Below, piece after piece: positions 1 through 6,100 of a DNA stretch of 6,823 nucleotides. The translations under genes and the position numbers were made by a program. The stretch is from JASEGV01 sp947085285 (GTDB taxonomy: Bacteria > Bacteroidota > Ignavibacteria > UBA10030 > BY39): assembly GCA_947085285.1 (NCBI GenBank), contig CAMTVZ010000046.1, positions 1 to 6,823 of the forward strand, given 5' to 3'. The notes below the pieces were generated by a model. That model was not told the DNA's origin. It saw nothing but the letters and a program-made list of their open reading frames with translations, and did not search any database. How positions within the stretch are numbered: the first letter of the stretch is position 1; each line of letters begins with the position of its first letter.

Positions 1-22
1 ACTTTCTTAGGTTGACGCATAT

Positions 23-36
23 CCGATAGCTATCGG
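23..36. repeat. 14-bp perfect palindrome CCGATAGCTATCGG
   Basis: Perfectly self-complementary. Its TCGG arm runs on as TCGGG, and the whole resembles the 230-249 palindrome: CCGA or CCCGA, a 6-base self-complementary centre, then TCGGG. A T-rich stretch follows at 47-52 on the plus strand, but about 10 bases too far away for a convincing terminator. Confidence 0.65.
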
Positions 37-129
37 GATTAAATTATTTTTTCATCGCAGATTTGATTTTTCAGAAGTTTCTATTCATTATTCAATATTC
101 AACCTTGCTCAGGAAAACCAAACTCTTCG

Positions 130-176
130 ACCCCTCCCTACCCTCTCCTTAAAAGGGGAGGGACACAGGGTGGGGT
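130..176. repeat. Nested GC-rich hairpin element
   Basis: Outer arms 130-139 (ACCCCTCCCT) and 167-176 (AGGGTGGGGT) pair in 9 of 10 positions. Inner arms 141-150 (CCCTCTCCTT) and 153-162 (AAGGGGAGGG) pair in 10 of 10, counting one G-U in plus-strand RNA. An asymmetric internal loop separates them (140 versus 163-166). The strand-biased C-rich/G-rich arms stand out from the AT-rich surroundings, which suggests a mobile or dispersed palindromic element. No adjacent T-run was found for either direction. Confidence 0.75.
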
Positions 177-219
177 AGAGTACAGGAAAATTACTTCACC
201 AACGCCTGTCATCCGAAGC

Positions 220-259
220 TCCCGCTTACGTCCCGAATGCATTCGGGACTTCAGTGGGA
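220..259. repeat. Long hairpin 2 nt after the stop codon, around a perfect 20-bp palindrome; possible 3'-end structure
   Basis: The core 230-249, GTCCCGAATGCATTCGGGAC, is perfectly self-complementary. The flanks 220-229 and 250-259 pair further with two mismatches plus one position that is G-U in plus-strand RNA and C-A in minus-strand RNA. The structure ends 2 bases beyond the stop codon of the 843-residue gene (262-264), so it lies in its mRNA 3' end. No T-run follows on the minus strand. It may block 3' exonucleases or help termination, or be a dispersed palindrome that landed there. Confidence 0.7.
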
Positions 260-261
260 AA

Positions 262-2793
262 TTAGCGCAGGAGGATCAGCTTACGAACTTCCACATTATT
301 TCCGCTCTGCAATTTGTATATGTAAATTCCACTTGCCAAATGCGATGCGTCGAATTTTACTTGATGTTTACCTGCCGGTACATAGCCGTTTAGTAATGTT
401 GCTACTTCTGTACCCATTAGATTATAAACCTTCAAGGTAGTATAACCGCCAACTGGCAACTGCCAACTGATAACTGTTGATGGGTTAAACGGGTTTGGAT
501 AGTTCTGGTGTAATGCAAATACTGCCGGTACTGCTTCAACAGGGACGTTGTTCGGGTTGAGCATAAAAGGACCAAATTTTGTCTCAAGTCCGTTGTTGTC
601 CTGTTGTAACAAGTAAAATTCTGTATTATCTGTAATGGCGTTCTTGTAAGTCCAAGTATATGTTGATGGAACATTCTTAGCTGGCTGGAAGCTTTCTTCG
701 ATTGTTGTAAATTCGTTTGTGTGTATGTTACGCGATTGAATCCAGAAGCCGAAGTTATTAATTTCGCTGATAGTTTCCCACTCGAATGTTACATCGTTTG
801 AGTTGACAAAATAACCGACAAACGATGCGAGTTGAACGGGGAGTGCACCACTATTGCCAACTGAAAAATTAGAAAATTCAGTAATGCCACCTACACTTGC
901 CGAATATGGATCGCTTCCACCGTTATATACTGCACCGTGTCCAACCCACTGAGTTCCTGTATATCTACCTATTTCAATACCTGCTGATCTATCAAAACCA
1001 CTTGCTTCATCGGCACCATTCCATTGGAATGTTAGTGTTGCATTACTACCGCCAGCAACTGCTTCGTCTATTGTCCATTGACGATTTACAACTGTTGAAG
1101 GATCAACTGGTGGATTATCAAATGTAGATTTAACACGAACAGAGAAATTATCGGCTGTTCCAGCATTGTTAATTGTAACTGGATTATATGTAGAAGCTGT
1201 GCCTACTGGGAATAAAACATTAGTTGCACCAACATTACGAGTAAGAAAACCTGTGCCATCTGTCACAATATAATTAGTTAATGATTGGCCGGATATTGTA
1301 GCAGAAGCGCCAAGTGTAAGATTGTTTGAACCTAATGTTAAGCGACCGCTTGTTAATGCGAGTGTGCCGTTAACTGTTCTTGATGCGTGTAAATTCACTC
1401 CACTCGAATTATTAATAGTTAAATTATTAGGACTCGTTGTAGCTGGAAACTCAACACTACTTGTTGTCTGAGCGGTTGAACCTGCATAAACGAGTGTTCC
1501 TGCACCACCATAATTAAAGATATTTGTTCCTGTAAAAACTCCACTTATCATTGTAAGTGTGCCATTTATTAGAGTATTATTTGTACTTAGAGTCGGGGCA
1601 CGCTCAGCGGCACTACCAGTTTGTATTACAAGATTGTTTAGGGCAGGTTCTCCTGCGTCAATGCTTATTCTATATCCTGCACCGGCTGTTGTACTTATCC
1701 CATCTCCTAAGTAAATAGTACCACCAGAAATGGTATGGACACCTGTAGTTGCTAATCTAAATCTTATTTCACGACCAGTACCAGCAGGAGCCACAAGAGG
1801 GTCTACAATTGTAACAGAACCCGAACTAAATGTAAAGTTTGCTGCTGCAGCAACCTCAATACAGTTCGATGAATTAGCAAGACTATTAGTATGTTGCGGA
1901 TCAATAAATATATTTGCTCCGTTTATTGTGGTAGTTCCTGCTGTTAAAGTCAACCTACCGTATATGTTCACCGTGCCGGCAGTAAAGTTGACAACTGCAG
2001 TAGCAACTGCAGGAATGAGACTATTATTTCCGCTACCCATTGAGAAATAACCTGAAGTATTTACAGTAAGAGTTCCGTTTATCGTCAAACTTCCCGCAAT
2101 AGCCATATCGAAATTAGCAGATCCGATAATATTCAGAACACCTGTTGCTGCAATAGTCTGACTGCCGCTTGTGATAAACAGTGTATTTGCAGTTTGCTCC
2201 CACGTGCCAGCCGTAAATACAAATAAGTTTGAACCAGCAATAGAAACATTGATATTACAAATCACCTTATTACTCACAGAAGTTTTATCAAGCGTTACAC
2301 CTCTGAATCGTGTAAGAACAGGTGTCGTTCCGGTAATAGTTTGGTCGCCATTTTTATTAAATGTTACATTACAAAGTAGAGTTGTACCAGCACGAGACAT
2401 ATCGAATGTACCATTGTTTGTTAGTTCACCACCTATTGATAGCGTATTGGTGAACGTGCCTGTTGCCTGAGTAATAAATGTTCCACCTGCAGCAATAGTA
2501 ACATTTCCAGTCACTGTAACGGCTCGTGCTGCAACTCCATCAAATGTGAGTATGCCGCTTGTGCCTTGTCCAACAGTAAGACTTGCCACAGTAATATTTG
2601 CATTAATGGTTACCGTCGCACCGTCGGCAATTATAACATCATTTGAAGCACCTGGTACAACGCCACCCACCCAAGTTCCGCCGACGTTCCAGTTACCGCC
2701 AGTAGTTGTGCTTGTAATTGTTTGACCGAAAGCTGTAATGCTTAACGCCAAAACAAATGCGAGCACGATTGTAAATAATTTTAAGTATTTCAT
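262..2793 (-). CDS. Secreted beta-solenoid-like surface protein with T9SS type A sorting domain
   Basis: Complete 843-residue protein, probably exported by Sec and then across the outer membrane by the type IX system, to be anchored or released; a structural or adhesive role is inferred. Residues 1-23 are a signal peptide (Lys at 2 and 5, hydrophobic core, likely cut after Ala-Phe-Gly before Gln24). Near residue 30 lies a W-x-V-x-G-x-W-x-G-G-x-x-P segment common at the start of such repeat proteins. Residues about 45-560 are Gly/Thr/Asn-rich short beta strands with recurring NGTL motifs (239, 410, 475), suggesting a solenoid. Residues about 568-648 (RQWTID to EFSNFSVG) form a module shared with the upstream gene. 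Residues about 651-750, beginning LPVQLASF, resemble the Ig/FN3-like segment that often precedes sorting domains. Residues about 755-843 are the sorting domain, with NYPNPFNP at 764-771 and GIYIYKL near the end. The ATG is supported by a strong ribosome site and by the signal peptide. No catalytic motif was seen. The ligand is unknown. Confidence 0.93.
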   Translation of the reverse strand: MKYLKLFTIVLAFVLALSITAFGQTITSTTTGGNWNVGGTWVGGVVPGASNDVIIADGATVTINANITVASLTVGQGTSGILTFDGVAARAVTVTGNVTIAAGGTFITQATGTFTNTLSIGGELTNNGTFDMSRAGTTLLCNVTFNKNGDQTITGTTPVLTRFRGVTLDKTSVSNKVICNINVSIAGSNLFVFTAGTWEQTANTLFITSGSQTIAATGVLNIIGSANFDMAIAGSLTINGTLTVNTSGYFSMGSGNNSLIPAVATAVVNFTAGTVNIYGRLTLTAGTTTINGANIFIDPQHTNSLANSSNCIEVAAAANFTFSSGSVTIVDPLVAPAGTGREIRFRLATTGVHTISGGTIYLGDGISTTAGAGYRISIDAGEPALNNLVIQTGSAAERAPTLSTNNTLINGTLTMISGVFTGTNIFNYGGAGTLVYAGSTAQTTSSVEFPATTSPNNLTINNSSGVNLHASRTVNGTLALTSGRLTLGSNNLTLGASATISGQSLTNYIVTDGTGFLTRNVGATNVLFPVGTASTYNPVTINNAGTADNFSVRVKSTFDNPPVDPSTVVNRQWTIDEAVAGGSNATLTFQWNGADEASGFDRSAGIEIGRYTGTQWVGHGAVYNGGSDPYSASVGGITEFSNFSVGNSGALPVQLASFVGYFVNSNDVTFEWETISEINNFGFWIQSRNIHTNEFTTIEESFQPAKNVPSTYTWTYKNAITDNTEFYLLQQDNNGLETKFGPFMLNPNNVPVEAVPAVFALHQNYPNPFNPSTVISWQLPVGGYTTLKVYNLMGTEVATLLNGYVPAGKHQVKFDASHLASGIYIYKLQSGNNVEVRKLILLR

Positions 2794-2799
2794 AACTTA

Positions 2800-2805
2800 C
2801 TCCTT
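2800..2805 (-). promoter_or_regulatory. Ribosome binding site of the 843-residue protein gene
   Basis: On the minus strand AAGGAG lies 6 bases before the ATG at 2791-2793, embedded in AAAAGGAGTAAGTTATG. This is a near-ideal Shine-Dalgarno sequence and spacing. Together with the signal peptide that follows it fixes the start codon. Confidence 0.85.
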
Positions 2806-2834
2806 TTGTTAATTGTTTTGTTAGTTAATTAGTG

Positions 2835-2850
2835 TCCGTCAACTGACGGA
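2835..2850. repeat. Short palindrome, TCCGTCA arms, directly beside the candidate -10 element
   Basis: TCCGTCA (2835-2841) and TGACGGA (2844-2850) are perfect 7-base inverted arms separated by AC. The palindrome shares its last base with the candidate TATAAT and lies where a start-site operator would sit. It could equally be a dispersed palindromic repeat. No protein is implicated. Confidence 0.55.
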
Positions 2851-2855
2851 TTATA
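2850..2855 (-). promoter_or_regulatory. Possible -10 promoter element for the 843-residue protein gene
   Basis: A perfect TATAAT occurs on the minus strand about 57 bases upstream of the ATG. No convincing -35 TTGACA lies 16-18 bases further upstream, and the region is AT-rich, so a chance match is quite possible. If real, the 5' leader would be about 50 bases and transcription would begin inside the palindrome at 2835-2850. The -33/-7 promoter form known from Bacteroidetes was not found clearly either. Confidence 0.3.
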
Positions 2856-2865
2856 TATGATTTTT

Positions 2866-2902
2866 GTCCCTTACTCCTGATGGTATCTGGGATTAAAGGG
2901 AC
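2866..2902. repeat. Imperfect 37-nt hairpin with GTCCCTT / AAGGGAC arms
   Basis: Outer arms 2866-2872 and 2896-2902 are perfectly complementary over 7 bases. Inside them CC-T-GAT (2876-2881) can pair with ATC-T-GG (2885-2890), with one mismatch and a 3-base loop (2882-2884). No T-run follows on the minus strand, so it is not a canonical terminator of the gene ending at 3115. It may be a dispersed hairpin element or leader RNA structure. Confidence 0.5.
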
Positions 2903-2916
2903 GTCTGTATTTTTCA

Positions 2917-3006
2917 AAGTAGGTCGGATTTTCAATCCGACATTACAAGCAGGTCGGTTTTTCAATCCAACATTACAAGTAGGTCGGATTTTCAATCCGA
3001 CATTAC
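2917..3006. repeat. Three tandem 30-bp units, each centred on a hairpin
   Basis: Units at 2917-2946, 2947-2976 and 2977-3006 abut with no spacer. Units 1 and 3 are identical; unit 2 differs at three bases. Units 1 and 3 contain a perfect stem, GTCGGATT and AATCCGAC, around a TTC loop (2923-2941 and 2983-3001). In unit 2 the stem is weakened: the minus-strand RNA keeps it with one G-U pair and one A-A mismatch. The array lies between the two minus-strand genes. There is no spacer diversity, so it is not CRISPR. It resembles tandemly amplified extragenic palindromes; its function is unknown. Confidence 0.85.
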
Positions 3007-3114
3007 AATTCCGACTTACGTTAGTCTGAATATCAAACTCATCCCATGTCAGCGTTTAATCAGTGCGTCAAACCTTGTTTGGGGGTTGAGTTTTATTTCA
3101 AAGAACTTTTCTTA

Positions 3115-6100
3115 CTATTTCATTAAAACCATTTTTTTAACTTGTGAAAATTTCTGCATCTGATCACCAGCTACTTCTGCATTAATCCTATAGAAATATA
3201 TACCAGATGGAAGTTTAGCAGCATCGAATTCTAAACTATTCTTTCCGCTACTGAACAATTCGTTTTCAGCTAATACTGCAACCTCCTGACCGAGTAGATT
3301 GTAAATCTTTAAAGTTACGATTGCATCTTCAGGAATTGTGAACTCGATTGTCGTTGTTGGGTTAAACGGGTTCGGATAATTTTGAGATAATTCGAATGTT
3401 GAAGGTACTTCGATGCTGTAATCGTAATTATTAACAATTTTCACTTTTTCTCGAGCTACATTTTCTATCAAGAAATCTACATCACTCAAGTCGGCTACAC
3501 CTGTTAGAACTGTTTTATTATTATTAGCAAACGAAACAGTATCGATAGGACCAGAAAATGCTTCGTTTATTGAGCGGAGTAAATCATAGAATTCGTTATA
3601 ATCAGCATCGTTACCAGTGTAAATTGTCATTGCTTCGCTGATTATATTTACTATCTCACTAATTGATTTTCCATAAAATTGATTCAGAGTACCAACATAC
3701 TCGAGCTCGCCAAATCCGCCACCATCTTCAGTATGACCGTAGGCGCTTGCCAAAATAGCTAACTTGATAGCCACAATTTCAGCAAAAAGAGCATTGTCGT
3801 GTTTAGTTGGTGATAAGCTCTTTTGTTCTTTCACAAATTTTTTCTCGTTCGCGAAATAATCGAAGTATCTGGGTTCACCAGTATGAATACCTTCATCAGC
3901 TTTTTTGTCGTATAGCGATTTCTGCACATTACCTGCTTTATTGAGATTAACCCAACCATAATATTTAGCTGAATCTGATTTTACTTTTCCAATTATCATT
4001 CCCGAAGGATGAGCTCTGTAAATTTCCCCAATCAAATTAGCATAGGTTGGCATCGGGAATTCAAGTCGCTGAAAAGCTGGATTCAGGTTCACAGCTGGAT
4101 TAGGTTTTGGTTCGGTAGCACCGAAGAAGGCTTTCTTAATTTGCTGTAATTTTCCTTTTGCACTATAACCTTTAACAATTACTGTGTCCCCAGCTGGTAT
4201 CGTAGCACCGGTAAATTTAAATTTTTTCTTAGTATCACCCGAAACTGAATTAAATGGTGCTGCGTCGATCCCTCTGCTGAAGTTGACATCGTTCTTAAAT
4301 TGTATATTCAATTCCGATTGTGCAGAACCCGTATTGTTCACCAGCACGAATTCCCAATATGCACCAATTGGTTTACGTTTTACAGCTTTAAGAATGTTAC
4401 CTTTTGCATCCAGAGTAACAAGCGACTCGGGTAGGAATGTTCTGTATTTAGTAGAAATAATTTTGGAAAAATTAGCCGTGATATTTTTTTGACTATTCAT
4501 TACTACAATTAGAGGGTTGCTATTCGAAACAACATCGCCACTCCAACCGGTAAATGTCCAGCCCAAATTAGGTGTAGCAGTTAATGTAACTGATGTCCCG
4601 TGTTCGTAGAATGGCAAATCGGGTACTACTACAACATCACCTTCACCTACGATATCAATATTTAAAGTGTATTCATTTTTAGTGAAGGTTGCAGTGATGT
4701 CTTTTTCTTCGTTCATTGTAACAACGATTGGATTAACTTCTGAAATAATATCGTCGCTCCAGCCATCAAAACTCCAGCCTTCCTGAGGTACTGCTGTTAA
4801 TGTAACTGTTGTCCCGTGATCGTAAAGTGGCAAATCTGGATTTTTTATTACAGAGCCATTACCAACAATTGTTATGTTGAGGGGATATTTATTAATTTCA
4901 AAAGTAGCGGTTATATTCTTTGCACTATTCATTGTTACTATAATTGGATTGGCATTCGAAACTACATCGCCACTCCAACCAACGAATGTCCAGCCCAAAT
5001 TAGGTGTAGCAGTTAAGGTTACTTCTGTTCCGTGCTCATAGAATTCTAAATCAGGAGATTTTGTTACTGTACCACCTCCAACGACTGTAACATTTAGAGG
5101 ATAAGATAAAATTCTAAATTGAGCGTGAATGGTGCGATTGCTTGTAACATTTGTAAATGTGTATTCGCTGAGCGCACCAACCGATGAACCATCGACAAGT
5201 ACATCGTGAATAATATAGTTCGGATTGGGTGTGATATTGAATGATTGATTTGCACCATACAAAACAACAACAGTTCCAGAAGGTGAAATTGAGCCGTTGG
5301 GTCCGGCAGTTGCAGTTATTGTAAATGTTTTTCTATCACCCAGTGCAAAATCGCTGAAACTTGATAATCCTGTTACAGTGTAGAGAGGTTCAGCTGCATC
5401 GTAAACATCAATAACTTGGCCATCTTTTTTGAAAACAACTGGAGGACCAACAGGACTGAAACCCGAGCCATCGAAGGTAACATCGTAAATATAATTGCTT
5501 CCGCCAGATTGTGTTAAATTCCAATAGCGATCGTTAAACAGGTTCACATTTGGTGGAATCGTACCACTTAATGGCAACTCGAACTGCTCAGCAGTAACTG
5601 TGCTTGTGCCATTTAATTGTGTAAAATTTAAACTCAAAGGTCGATAATTTCCACCTTTACCAATATGGAATGTTTTTGAGCCTACACCTGAATATATCAA
5701 TGACAGATTACCATCAACATAAGATGATGATGATGCTCCAGAAATGTTGCCTGCAACTGTTAGATTATTTGGATTTGTTGAAAAGATACCACTTATAAGT
5801 GCAAGTGTGCCGTTTACTGTTATACTGGTATCGAGGTTAACACCCGCTGAATTATTAATGGTAAGATCATTAACTGTAACGATTCTGATTGGAGCTGTAA
5901 AACCGCAAGATTGAGGAACAGCAGCATTAAATGTGTAATTTGCGGCTGGAGAAAACGAGTTACCTCCAGGTGTTGCGCCTGTACTAGTTCCTGTGCTGGT
6001 GATATTTCCTTTTATTCCTGAAGGATGATTAGATATTATTCCGGCACCAGAGGATAAAACAAAACTACCGCCACCTTTTATTACACTACTTCCAACATCC

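Larger units (their letters stand above)
1..261. other. Non-coding 3' flank with three palindromic elements
   Basis: All three plus-strand frames have a stop within the first 28 bases, and no minus-strand ORF of supportable length lies here. An ATG on the minus strand at 18-20 opens a frame that runs off the left edge after six complete codons, but no ribosome site precedes it. The stretch contains the palindromes at 23-36, 130-176 and 220-259, and nothing else recognisable. Confidence 0.7.
2794..3114. other. 321-bp intergenic spacer between the two T9SS cargo genes
   Basis: No supportable coding sequence. In the direction of transcription it holds the 3' flank of the larger gene (3016-3114), where only a weak CAAAC/GTTTG stem (3069-3081) is visible. 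Then follow the three hairpin units, the hairpin at 2866-2902, the palindrome beside TATAAT, and the ribosome site. No canonical hairpin-plus-T-run terminator is seen, so whether the two genes form one operon cannot be decided from sequence. Confidence 0.8.

Noticed and set aside
1..20. Start of another minus-strand gene (ATG at 18-20)
   Set aside because: Only six complete codons are visible and no ribosome binding site precedes it; the upstream sequence is the palindrome at 23-36.
1730..2050. Plus-strand reading frame of 106 codons inside the 843-residue gene
   Set aside because: It is antisense to a well-supported gene, its translation mirrors the Val/Thr/Asn-rich codon pattern, and it has no ribosome site or recognisable domain. 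The same holds for 2171-2470, 897-1127 and 237-440.
2917..3006. CRISPR array
   Set aside because: The 30-bp units abut directly with no unique spacers and no cas genes are present.
3069..3081. Terminator of the larger gene (CAAAC/GTTTG stem)
   Set aside because: Only 5 bp of mostly A-T stem with no T-run; it would be expected by chance in AT-rich DNA.
4184..4492. Plus-strand reading frame of 102 codons inside the larger gene
   Set aside because: Antisense shadow of a confident coding frame with no domain or ribosome site; likewise 4816-5016, 6443-6643, and the minus-strand alternative frames at 432-674 and 6464-6721.
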